DNA of 37,489 nucleotides from Chara braunii. Lineage: Eukaryota; Streptophyta; Charophyceae; Charales; Characeae. The position numbers and the translations under genes are program-made. The stretch spans positions 905,362-942,850 of the forward strand of contig BFEA01000291.1 of the NCBI GenBank assembly GCA_003427395.1, written 5' to 3'. The notes beneath the pieces were generated by a model that worked only from the letters and a program-made list of their open reading frames with translations, ran no database searches and was not told the DNA's origin. Positions 1 to 8,257 of this stretch are shown one piece after another (position 1 is the stretch's first letter; each line of letters begins with the position of its first letter).

Positions 1-34
1 GGAGATCTTCGTTCCCCTCCCCCTCTCCTTAACA
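1..34 (+). repeat. 34-bp copy of 10853-10886 abutting an adapter
   Basis: The first 34 bases are identical to 10853-10886. Identity stops one base before the mate-pair junction adapter begins. This suggests a read end from the 10.85 kb locus, or a sister repeat, was joined through the adapter to the (GT)n-containing sequence that follows. Confidence 0.75.
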
Positions 35-35
35 C

Positions 36-73
36 CTGTCTCTTATACACATCTAGATGTGTATAAGAGACAG
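36..73. other. Nextera mate-pair junction adapter (artefact)
   Basis: This is a perfect 38-bp palindrome made of two head-to-head 19-bp Tn5 mosaic ends. It starts CTGTCTCTTATACACATCT and continues with the reverse complement. It is the known circularisation adapter of Nextera mate-pair libraries, not genomic DNA. The sequences on either side were probably not adjacent in the genome. Confidence 0.97.
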
Positions 74-350
74 GTGTGTGTGTGTGTGTATGTGTGTGTT
101 ATAAAACATCACCACAACTTCCCCTATTCCACCCAGATGAGTAGATCGAAAGTCATAGCAATTTTACCTGTATTGCAGACAATGAAGCATTCTCGAGATG
201 AGCCAATCCACCAATGAAACAGTTTTGCTTGTGAAGTCAATATCTATTGAGAACCTTACCTTTAAACAAGGAAGGAATGTCACCTTTACATGTGTGTGTG
301 TGTGTGTTGTCATATTCGCTATACACTCAAAAAAAGCATGACTGTACCAG

Positions 351-459
351 ACTGTTTCGTCGGACTTTCCCCGACTCATCAGGAGGTTGAACCCCGACAG
401 TCTGCCCAGGATGCATTTGACTGATGGATAAGGACTCACCACATCACCCAGAGTTAGTG
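351..459 (+). repeat. Dispersed repeat, copy 1 (partner 37303-37412)
   Basis: About 109 bp aligns with 37303-37412 in the same orientation. The best-conserved parts are the core CATCAGGAGGTTGA, then CCCCGACAGTCT, CCCAGGA and GCATTTGACTG. No open frame is shared, so it is a dispersed non-coding repeat of unknown class. Confidence 0.7.
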
Positions 460-597
460 ATACCCCTAAGAGAGAAAAGTGGTCGACTTTACTCACACCA
501 ACCTTGCAATCCTAGCAGGTCTGAACCTGGTCCAAATCCCTGACAAGAACGGTAGCAAGTCTGAGAAACCAATCTGACACAGTCATAAAACCCACTG

Positions 598-599
<2 letters not shown>

Positions 600-678
<79 letters not shown>

Positions 679-679
679 C
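600..679. repeat. (GT)n microsatellite ending in (CG)n
   Basis: About 35 GT units run into a short CGCGCGCGC tract. This is simple sequence; alternating purine-pyrimidine DNA can adopt Z-DNA. Shorter GT tracts lie at 73-99 and 293-309. The reading frame through it is a Cys-Val artefact. Confidence 0.95.
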
Positions 680-1135
680 TACCAGACCCATTATTCAGAT
701 TCCAATGTTATGGCGAAGAACGCAGGGACCTTTGCATCTTGAGGAATCAGTCCTTCTCCTCACTGAAATCTCCAACTAACCCACAGCCTGGTTATGAAAG
801 AGTGTATAATACTAGAATAGTATATACACAACTAATTTGAAATTTTGAACAAAAGATAACTCTACATCTTCCCAAATTATCTCTTCCCCTCCCTCAGCTC
901 TTTCACCCTGACTGCAACTTAACTTCACATGATGAATAAGTGAGGAAGATGGGTGGGTAGGTAGGTGAATCCATGAGTGAGTGAGTGAGCGAGATAGCGA
1001 GTGAGTGAACGAACAAATGAATGAATGTGTGCATGAATAATGTCCATCATACGTATGCTGACATCCGTATTTGTACATCTGTAGGTGTACAATCCGTATT
1101 GTGCAGCAATTAATTGTACGATACAGCCTTGGCTC

Positions 1136-1420
1136 ATCCTCCGCCTCCGCGTTCCACTTCTCCTGCTTCCTCCTGAGGCCCCCCAATCTGCTCCTCCTGC
1201 CGTTCGTCGTCCTTCCCCTCTGCCTCCTCTGCTGCACCGTCCTCCTTCTCCCGCTCGTCGTTCTGCCCCTCCTCCCATTCCTCCTCGTACTTGTCCTGCT
1301 CACCCTCTTCCTCAGCCCGTTCCTCCTCCTCCTCCTCCTCCTCCTCCCACTCGCCGTCTTCCCCCTCCTCATTGCGCTCCTCCTCCTGCCACTCCTCGCG
1401 CTCGTCTCTGGACTCTTCCA
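1136..1420. repeat. Pyrimidine-rich (TCC)n low-complexity tract
   Basis: The tract is dominated by CTCCTC triplets and keeps all six frames open, giving Ser/Pro/Leu-rich or Arg-rich translations. No domain is visible. I treat it as simple sequence, not a gene. Confidence 0.8.
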
Positions 1421-1466
1421 GTCACCAGAAAATACTTTATGAGAGTACAGTCGATGCTCATTGTTC

Positions 1467-1530
1467 CAGCGCTCGTCTATGGGAGTACTGCCACTCCAGT
1501 GCTCGTCTATGGGAGTACTGCCACTCCTCC
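1467..1530 (+). repeat. 31-bp tandem duplication
   Basis: Two adjacent copies of a unit containing GCTCGTCTATGGGAGTACTG are followed by a partial third. It is a short minisatellite at the end of the pyrimidine-rich tract. Confidence 0.75.
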
Positions 1531-1705
1531 TAGCGCTCGTCTCTAGGATGGCATCCAGCGCTGGCCAGTCATTCTTAGATGAAATAATTCAATGGTAAGT
1601 TGGTGACCCCCACAAGCACAGACTAAACTCCCATAGCCTAACCCCTCTTCTTCCTTCTTTCTTTCTTTTTTTTTTTTCTTTTTTTTTTTCTTTTTTTTTT
1701 TTTTT

Positions 1706-1791
1706 AATTTGGACCATTTCTCGATTTATGCGTGCCATCCTTGCGCAGGGGCCATGCTAATCTTCTCTGTATCGTTCCTATTTTAACGGAT
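1706..1791 (-). pseudogene. U6 snRNA retropseudogene, 5'-truncated, poly(A)-tailed
   Basis: On the minus strand this reads as U6 from the ATCCGTTAAAAT segment through the ACAGAGA box (GATACAGAGAAGATTAGC), the CCCCTGCGCAAGGATG region and the 3' AAATGGTCCAAATT. About 12 bases at the U6 5' end are missing. The 3' end is followed on the same strand by an A-rich tract (the T-rich run at about 1648-1705). That is the structure of a LINE-mobilised, polyadenylated U6 copy rather than a Pol III gene. No target duplication was found. Confidence 0.88.
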
Positions 1792-1960
1792 AACGGAAAC
1801 AGGGCCTCATGGTCCTGGCTCCAATCTATTCTGGGAACAAATCGCCTTCCTCTTTTCGTGTTGTCGGCAAGTAGCGCTCATCACTTTCAGTTCTTAATAA
1901 CTTCTTCTTCTAGATGGCCTCAGAAATGTCCTCTACTACTTAACGCATTGTGTCTCTTCC

Positions 1961-1961
<1 letters not shown>

Positions 1962-1997
<36 letters not shown>
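1962..1997. repeat. Poly(C) homopolymer, 36 bp
   Basis: An uninterrupted run of 36 C. Runs this long are rare in well-polished sequence and may have a wrong length. The open frames through it are Pro or Gly artefacts. Confidence 0.9.
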
Positions 1998-1999
<2 letters not shown>

Positions 2000-2200
2000 C
2001 TCCTCTCTCTTTATGACCCTCACTGCAGGCTGTAGACATAGCTCCAGCTTCACAGAGTGAAACGCTAAACAGGAAAATGAGGAAAACAATAAAGCAGGCC
2101 AGCCCCGCCTACTTCCCGAACGAATGACGACGTTGGCCACTTCTACTACTTAGCTGAAACTTCAGTCAGAGTTCGGCGAGAGTTCGCCCCTCACCATCTT

Positions 2201-2328
2201 CGGACTTGGCGCAGTAAGGGTTACCGTTAGTGGTTTCCTTTTTGGGAAACAGTCCATGTCCATCTCCGGACTTGGCGCAGTAAGGGTTAGTGAGTGGTTT
2301 CCTTTCTGGGAAACAGTCCATGTCCAAT
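2201..2328 (+). repeat. 66-bp tandem duplication
   Basis: Two consecutive units each carry CGGACTTGGCGCAGTAAGGG followed by a GTGGTTTCCTTT/GGGAAACAGTCCATGTCC segment. The starts are at 2201 and 2267. No coding signal is convincing. Confidence 0.85.
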
Positions 2329-2448
2329 CCACTGTCCTCTTTCCAGCTCAGAAATGGAGGCCACATTCCAGGACGCGCCACATGTGAAAATGGTAAACGT
2401 ATCTTGCCACCTTCGAGGGCAAGATAAATTCGTTTTATTTGATTTTCC

Positions 2449-2528
2449 TCTCGATTTATGCATGTCATCCTTGTGCAGGGGCCAGGCTAATCTTCTCTGT
2501 ATCATTCTAATTTTAACGGATGCCCCGA
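2449..2528 (-). pseudogene. U6 snRNA pseudogene, 3'-truncated
   Basis: On the minus strand it runs from GGGGCATCCGTTAAAAT through GATACAGAGAAGATTAGC to ATAAATCGAGAG. There it loses similarity before the terminal GGTCCAAATTTT. Several substitutions (AGAATGATAC, GCCTGGCCCCTGCACAAGG) distinguish it from the copy at 1706-1791, so the two are independent insertions. Confidence 0.85.
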
Positions 2529-2529
2529 T

Positions 2530-3300
2530 TGACTTTAAACTTTAAAGTTTAAATTCATTATGTTAACAGTTTTCACCGGTGGAAAAAGGCCTAATTTACT
2601 ACTGCAGTGAATCAGAGTACTGAGGATAGGGCCTTTGCACTCTTCCCGTTATTGCGCAGTGAGTGGCTGCGACAGGCAACAACTTGTGCAATAATAATAC
2701 GAAAGGAAAAGAATTTAAAGAAACCAAAACAGCGACGCTGGACCCGGTTTCCAGCCTTGAGCCGAATCTGGGTAATCTCACTCCAGCATTCCGGGTCGAG
2801 ATGTGGAGGGAATCCCGGTCTCCTTGATTTGCGTTACAAAGCAAACTCTCCACTGCCGGGTCAGGCATGGGATGCCATGGAAGTGCTGAATCCGGTAGCT
2901 GTCACGCCCGCCCACGTCCACAATGGGCCGCCTTTCCAGCCTTCAAGAGAGGTGCAATCCCCCCTGATGCCCGCCCAAATGTCGCCCCCCGCACAGTCGG
3001 CCTCTTCCCCGGGTACACGGTCCCCCCCTCCCCCACTGCCGTCATGCCCCTCGCCTCTTACCCCACATCCGCCGCCTTTGTCCCCGCCGAGAGTCTCTCT
3101 CCGGCCCACCTCTTCCTCCTGTCCCCGCTGCTTGACCGCTTCGGGTACACTGCAATCCTCCCTGCCACCTTCGCCTCCGCTCGATTCCCCACCCCTGACA
3201 CCATCTCCACCTCCTCCGCTTCCTCCACGTTCTCCACCCGATATCCNCCCCCCCCCCCCCCCCCCCCACCCTGAATATTTGACAGCACCTATTGCGACGT
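2530..3300. other. No recognisable gene; proline-rich frame, poly(C) with an N
   Basis: Positions 2734-2755 resemble the 5' motif of the GACGCTGGACCC repeat family. From about 2870 to 3270 the sequence is C-rich, and overlapping frames give Pro/Ser/Thr-rich translations. An ambiguous base at 3247 begins a poly(C) run. A fragment of a proline-rich protein cannot be excluded, but no domain, start or splice structure supports one. Confidence 0.4.
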
Positions 3301-3526
3301 GCCTAGGATTACAATGACGCCTGCAACGCCTTCAGGCAGACAGCAGCTTATTACGCAATGGGGGGGAAAGGAAGGACCTGAAAGTACAAAGGGGGGCAGA
3401 AGATCGCGGGGAAGGGACCAAGTTGGCATACAGGAGAGACAAAGAAGTCCGCACAGACAGAAAGCTTCATACCGTACGCCGGACTACTACACAGCAACGA
3501 CCTCGGTGTGGCACTGCACTGTCGGA

Positions 3527-3745
3527 AAGTACCTCTGCCCGGCAGCGGGGGCGAGGAAGGGGATACAACAGAATGTAACACATGGACTACAGCTGGGGAA
3601 CTGGTTCTGGCCGTACAGCGGGTGCGACAAAGGGGATAAACAGAGTCTAACAGAAGGAGTACTGCTGAGGAACTGGCTATGCTCCTACAGTGCGTGCGAG
3701 GAAGGGGATAAAATGAAGTGTAACGTTGGATGTGGTGAAGGGGGC
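3527..3745 (+). repeat. 72-bp degenerate tandem repeat (24-residue periodicity)
   Basis: About three units have a period of 72 bp (AACTGG at 3599 and 3671; GGGGATA in each). Because 72 is a multiple of three, a plus-strand frame (3299-3865) stays open and shows 24-residue repeats. Each has an NW aromatic pair, a Gly or Ala step and a KGD/KGI/EGD-like turn. No known domain is recognised. It could be a fragment of a repeat protein or a chance open minisatellite. Confidence 0.45.
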
Positions 3746-4062
3746 CAAAGGAGGCTAATGTATATGGCGTTGGGGTACACTGGTCCTCCAGCAGCACGGA
3801 GGCCAACTGCTGTGTACTTTACTGCCAAAAACGGATGGTGTTCGCTCGTGTGTAAAGCATGGTAGACACGTGGCATGAGAAGTTTCTGCTAGTATGCTGT
3901 CTTCATCACAATTTTGCCTGGGTAATCAATAATGACTGCCCAGACTGATGTATGGTGGGACGCTGGACTGCTCAGTCAATCCTCTGGTCTCCAGAGTAAT
4001 CAATGCTGGCAGGACTCTAACATAACCCTTTCTCTAACACATTTCAATTTCAATCTGTATTT

Positions 4063-4182
4063 GGGACGCTGGACCCGTTTTCCAGCAGGTGTTGCTCCCC
4101 ACCAATAGATGGAGCCTCCCCTCAGGTGTTAGCGGTGTCTGTTCTAACCAGCACCACTAACACTGAAAGGGGCGTTTTCCGG

Positions 4183-4220
<38 letters not shown>
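4063..4220 (+). mobile_element. SINE-like poly(A)-tailed repeat, copy 1
   Basis: The copy begins GGGACGCTGGACCC and continues with TTTTCCAGCAGGTG, CTCCCCACCAATAGATGGAG, a short inverted-repeat region and 38 A. Copies at 6170-6309 and 32445-32593 share the same head, order and terminal poly(A), in the same orientation. This supports a retroposed family. No clear tRNA A/B boxes are visible, so the promoter origin is unknown. Confidence 0.65.
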
Positions 4221-4221
<1 letters not shown>

Positions 4222-4224
4222 AAA

Positions 4225-4228
4225 CCCC

Positions 4229-4259
<31 letters not shown>

Positions 4260-4264
4260 AAAAA
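4225..4264. repeat. Poly(C)25 followed by poly(A)15
   Basis: Directly after the SINE tail lies CAAA, then 25 C, then 15 A. The run of adjoining homopolymers is unusual and may reflect an assembly gap bridged by low-quality sequence. The lengths should not be trusted. Confidence 0.85.
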
Positions 4265-4376
4265 GTTCAAAGAACAGAACACAAAGAGCAGCGCACGACA
4301 AAGACATCGAACACAGAACTGCTTACGGTGAACAAGATAGAGTAGGCTGCGCATGTCGATCGTGTGATTCATCTTC

Positions 4377-4680
4377 GCATTATTTGGCCTTCAGAGCTCT
4401 CCTACCAAGTTCCTTGATATTTGAGTTTTCGCTTTCCCCCTCCTAAGGACCCCTTTGCTCTCCCTGCTTTATACTGAATCACACATCACTCTCGCATTGC
4501 TTGGGCTTCTGAGCTCTTTTCTACCAAGTTCCTTGAGGTTTGAGCTCTTGCATTCCCCCCTGTGCTCTCCCTACTCTATCCTGAATCACTCATGTTGCTC
4601 CAGCGACCTCATCGCTCAAGTTGATTGGCCTTCTGAGCTCTCCTACCAAGCTGCTGCATCATACTGCCATGCCTTTCTTG
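4377..4680 (+). repeat. Degenerate tandem repeat of about 117-123 bp
   Basis: Three units begin near 4377, 4494 and 4617. Each contains TTGGSCTTCWGAGCTC and CTACCAAG(TT)CCTTGA-like blocks. The array ends about 20 bp before the telomere-type repeats, an arrangement reminiscent of subtelomeric satellite. It is too short and too degenerate to be certain. Confidence 0.6.
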
Positions 4681-4701
4681 GCCTCGCCTGCTTTGGTGCT
4701 A

Positions 4702-4726
4702 CCCTAAACCCTAAACCCTAAACCCT
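4702..4726 (+). repeat. Interstitial telomeric repeat (CCCTAAA)3.5
   Basis: Three perfect CCCTAAA units and a partial fourth. This is the Arabidopsis-type plant telomere sequence. It is internal here, flanked by unique sequence on the right, so it is an interstitial tract rather than a chromosome end. Confidence 0.9.
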
Positions 4727-5288
4727 GCCAGGTGGAAGGCGATTGGCGATGATGACTGGGATTGGCGGTTCACATATGTAGTGGGGGCATCGACCTGTCA
4801 GCCGCGTGTCATTATCTTCGTTAGGCCTATCTCGGGGGGATAGTGTGCCTTAAGGGAGTGGGGTGAAGTCTGGGAAGGCGTATGGATGTTGTTCCCATGG
4901 TAGAATTACAGCTATCATTTCATTGGGGGCGCCTTGGCTATGCTTACATCTTCTTCCCTTAGGGAGTTCCTAAGGTGAGCAGGGTGTCAGTCGATCCTTC
5001 CGCCATGGAAGTTATCAATCTTGACGCCGTTGACGGTTGTGTGTTTAGCAGGTAGGAAAAGAAAGCTCAGGTACATCCAAGGGGGATCCCAAGCAGCTAA
5101 AACGGTGACATTTTCAGGGCCAAACAAGTGGGTTTTGATTTCATTCAAAAAATATAAAATGTCCGTTTTAACGAAATCGCTTTTAAAATGTCATCAAAAC
5201 ATTACAATTCATGTAGAAAAAAATAAGCGCATCATGCAAGGCTTTGCTCTCGCAGAGGGCATAAATAATTTGCAATGCTGACTACTTC

Positions 5289-5391
5289 CGTCTTCACCTA
5301 AATAGAACGTCCAGTCATTATCGCTGCATCTGGACCGAAAGTCGCCCCAAATTCCGCTGTAATAACCAGGCGTTCTATTCCGGTGACGACG
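5289..5391. mobile_element. Foldback MITE (79-bp core), copy 1
   Basis: The core, 5301-5379, is 79 bp with inverted ends (AATAGAACG ... CGTTCTATT). The pairing extends outward to 5289 and 5391. It aligns along its full length with 12992-13070, also exactly 79 bp, sharing GTCATTAT, GCTG, ATCT, GAC and CCCCAAAT blocks. Both copies fold into a long hairpin. Confidence 0.75.
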
Positions 5392-5459
5392 GTACGACGA
5401 TCGATGATCATCCCAGCTAGCGCCAGTCAGAATCGTTGAGACATGTGTCCGATCACACA

Positions 5460-5985
5460 AACAACCTCACATTTCTTTAAATCACAAAGCAATCAACAAA
5501 GGTATTATGTATTAGGCGGTGGGGCACAATCGAAATCGTAAGCTGTCTGTCATCAAAGCCTGACACATTAGTACAGTGTCAATCATAGTCAAGACACTTG
5601 TCCAATCACGGAAGGAAGCACCTCGGAAACTGCCAATCAACCAACCAATCAAGACGTATCAGGCAGTGGCGGATGTGTAATCAAAACAAGACACGTGTCT
5701 AATCATGGAAGCAACCTGGAAACCGCCAAGCCATCAACTAATCTAGATTCTAGATTCTAGACGCATCAGGTTGTGGCGGATGTGTAATCGAAACAAAAAG
5801 CTGTTATCAAAGCACAACAAAGCACCAATCATAGTCACTCAAGCCAGATGTCCAATCACATTAGCACTTTGGAATCGCCAAGCAATCAAAAAACTATGTA
5901 TCAAAATTACTATCAATTAGTAATATTAGTATCAATCCTATCAAAGCAATCAAGGTAAAATCACAAAGTGATCAAGTTGAATCAA
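5460..5985. repeat. CAATCA-rich degenerate tandem region
   Basis: A motif close to CATCAGG-TGTGGCGGATGTGTAATC recurs at 5655-5690 and 5762-5795 (period about 107 bp), with a weaker copy near 5510. Short AATCA-type words recur throughout. No open reading frame of note is present. Confidence 0.5.
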
Positions 5986-6169
5986 CAAATGTGTGCACGC
6001 ACCGCCAGAATTGGTTGGAGAAGAAGAGAAGTAGAACTCTGGCAACTTGAATTGTATGTGATGTGGGGATCAGGATGTTGGTCAAATTGACAGCGCACAC
6101 TCGGGAATCGGGATGACCTTAGAAGAAGAAGAAATTCGGAAATTTTGAAAATAGATGACGCTGAGTCAG

Positions 6170-6309
6170 GGGACGCTGGACCCCCTTTCCAGCAGGTGAT
6201 AGCTCCCCACCAATAGTAGAATGGAGCCCCCTGCAAGACATGGGTAGGAGTGCATGCTCTTATCATCAGTCCTATCTGTTGAAGCGGGTTTCCAGAAGAA
6301 AAAAAAAAA
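6170..6309 (+). mobile_element. SINE-like poly(A)-tailed repeat, copy 2
   Basis: It has the same GGGACGCTGGACCC head, TTTCCAGCAGGTG, CTCCCCACCAATAG and a terminal A-run as the copies at 4063 and 32445. The middle part differs, so this is a divergent member. Confidence 0.6.
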
Positions 6310-6530
6310 GATGACACCGATCACTCTCCTTGGAGAGCAGTGGCACTAGAGAGGTCTCAGAGAACTTGAATTGTATGTGATGTGGGGGACAGCGGAGACT
6401 CGTGATGACGATTAGAAGGAAGGAAAATTTCGGAAAAAATGAAAATGGATGATACCGATCGCAGGCCTTGGAGACCGCTGGCATGAAGGAGGTAGCAGAG
6501 GATCCCATGGTCTCAGAGAACTTGAAACAC
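6310..6530 (+). repeat. About 139-bp imperfect tandem duplication
   Basis: Units begin at 6310 (GATGACACCGATCACTC) and 6448 (GATGATACCGATCGCAGG). Each is followed by CTTGGAGA, a TGGCA segment and GGTCTCAGAGAACTTGAA. An additional diverged block containing TTGAATTGTATGTGATGTGG lies at about 6048-6160. It was probably duplicated locally around the SINE insertion at 6170-6309. Confidence 0.6.
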
Positions 6531-6537
6531 TTATTAA

Positions 6538-6732
6538 ACCACCAGTACCTTTCTCAGCTATCGATGCCGAGCCTAGAACTGCCCTGCGCGCCAAAACAAA
6601 AACGAACCGGCGCGGGGGTCATTTTGGCTGGCGCAACCAGCCACATTTCGCGTGGGTAGTCCCGAGCCTGCCCGCCTCCCGTGTTAACCGACGCGGGCAT
6701 TTGTTTTTCAAGCAGGGAAAGGTACTGGTGGC
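6538..6732 (+). mobile_element. 195-bp MITE with ACCACCAGTACC ends and TTAA flanks, copy 1
   Basis: The left end reads ACCACCAGTACCTTTC and the right end is the reverse complement of GCCACCAGTACCTTTC. Both sides are flanked by TTAA (6534-6537 and 6733-6736). A second copy, inverted, lies at 13238-13431 (194 bp) with shared internal blocks such as TTTTGGCTGGCG and GTTAAC. TTAA is typical of piggyBac insertions; a TTA target duplication with ends one base longer would instead suggest PIF/Harbinger. Confidence 0.75.
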
Positions 6733-7008
6733 TTAACTCCATATGCGCATGATGCATCTCTGTTAATATCTGCATTCTGTTTTGTGTTCTTCTCTTCCTT
6801 CCGCCCTCTGTTGGCGACTCCCTACCCACTCCATGTTTGGCTGTACCCACTCCACTGCGAGCAAAGCAACAGCGGTCCGACTTTTTGTATATAGGTAGAG
6901 GGGCAAATGTGCAAAGCATGGAGGAGCTGCTAAGAACTTGGAAGTGCAAAAATAAAATTAAAAGAAAGAACAAGGACATGTATGAAAAAGTTGAAAAAGA
7001 TGAATACT

Positions 7009-7225
7009 TTAATACTTTACTTTGTCAAACTTGCGTCTGGCCATCCTCAGCTTCCGCATGTCTTTGATCCTCTTGTACTCAAGCAGTGCCCACAGTTTCT
7101 CCCGCTGAGACAGCTTGCGCTCAAGCAAGGGTTTAAGCAGAAGGGTCTCCACCTCCTCTTCCCTCCTCTGGCGCTTCCTTTGCATGCGTGCAAATAGCCA
7201 TTCCAAACGCTCCTCCTGCTTTCTG
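7009..7225 (-). CDS. Possible terminal exon of a basic coiled-coil protein
   Basis: On the minus strand a frame from about 7225 to a stop at 7009 encodes about 72 residues of highly charged, Glu/Arg/Lys/Leu-rich sequence (EERLEWLF, RKRQRREEEVE, RMARRKFDKV). It looks like an amphipathic or coiled-coil helix. It is preceded on that strand by a pyrimidine tract ending TTTGCTGTTTCCAG, a good splice acceptor, so it could be the last exon of a gene whose other exons are not visible. The family is unrecognised. It may equally be an open stretch inside a repeat. Confidence 0.25.
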
Positions 7226-7317
7226 GAAACAGCAAAGGAAACCCAGAGGCGAGACGGTTTATTTTTCAGCCAAAATCGGTCGATCAAGAGGCTGAAAAGA
7301 AGAAGAAAGAAAACATT

Positions 7318-7420
7318 GGCACGATACAGGAGAAGATTAGTATGGGCCCTGCGCCAAGACTGGTTTTCAAAAAAAAAAAAAAAAAAAGGTATGGCCCCTG
7401 CGCTGCGCAAGTATGACACA
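7318..7420 (+). pseudogene. Rearranged U6-like fragment split by poly(A)
   Basis: The first part (ACGATACAGGAGAAGATTAG, TATGGGCCCTGCGCCAAG) is a degenerate U6 centre. After TTTTC and a run of A comes a second piece, TATGGCCCCTGCGCTGCGCA followed by AGTATGACACA, which repeats the U6 region GCATGGCCCCTGCGCAAGGATGACAC. The structure suggests a U6 copy broken or duplicated by another insertion. Confidence 0.5.
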
Positions 7421-7499
7421 ACGAGTGTTCAGCTCTTCGCTGCATGCTTGCGTATGCATGCAAAACGAGAGATGATCTACAAAGAGAAATTCCTTTGAC

Positions 7500-7533
7500 T
7501 ACCGTTAGTCGGAGGGGAAATTTTTTTTTTTTA

Positions 7534-7566
<33 letters not shown>

Positions 7567-8257
7567 AAGGGCCCAGTGCCCAAGGCTGATATTACCAATG
7601 AAAACTGCTTGAGGCCGGGGTCCTCACAGTCTACCCTCTAGACAATTTACATAACTTAGCGCGAAAGGAGGGAGAAGAAGACAATTACAGTTTGCCGCCG
7701 AAGACGTAAAGGGGAGGCGGAAGGAATGCACAAGGAAAGATTGCATGCAAGAGCGCGGGCGCGGAGATCCATTCGTGGAAAATGTAAAGGCAACAAAACA
7801 GTTACTGGCAAAATGCCAAGCTGAGCCTAATTCCTACAGCCAATTTGGGGTCGAAAAGTCGAAAAAGAAATTTTGATTGCTGCTTGCTAAGGCACGCGAA
7901 AATTCTGTCTATTCCTATCTTCTTCTTCTTCTACTCAAGAATGAACATCCACACAAATTGCGAGGGTATTTCCGAAATTGCAAAAAGAAATATGAACTCA
8001 GCGGATAAATCGTCGCAAAGCAACCCATGCCCCTGATTCCAACTGTTTTCACGTCCATAGCGTTTTTTTAACTTTTTTTCCTTTTCTTTTTCCGTTTTTC
8101 ATTTTCGCAAGCACCTGCCGTGATGACCGCTTCTCTGTAACGTCCTGACTGAGGGCGTACTCTCACATGTACTCCAATTTCCGTGTTGTTCATAGCGTAG
8201 AATTCTCTCTCTTTTCTTTTCTTTTTGTCCATTTTTTGAAAGTAACTGTTGTGATGA
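7500..8257. other. Gene-free: T-run and unrecognised sequence
   Basis: Positions 7520-7561 are almost pure T, possibly the poly(A) of a minus-strand retroposon ending in GGGCCCAGTGCCC. The rest up to the LINE fragment has no supported ORF, RNA gene or repeat partner in this window. Confidence 0.4.

Noticed and set aside
812-1372. Arg-rich minus-strand ORFs and Ser/Pro-rich plus-strand ORFs over the TCC tract
   Set aside because: Simple-sequence translations, open in nearly all frames with no conserved motif.
4455-4721. 88-residue ORF ending in LNPKP
   Set aside because: It translates the 120-bp tandem array and the telomeric repeats; no protein family.
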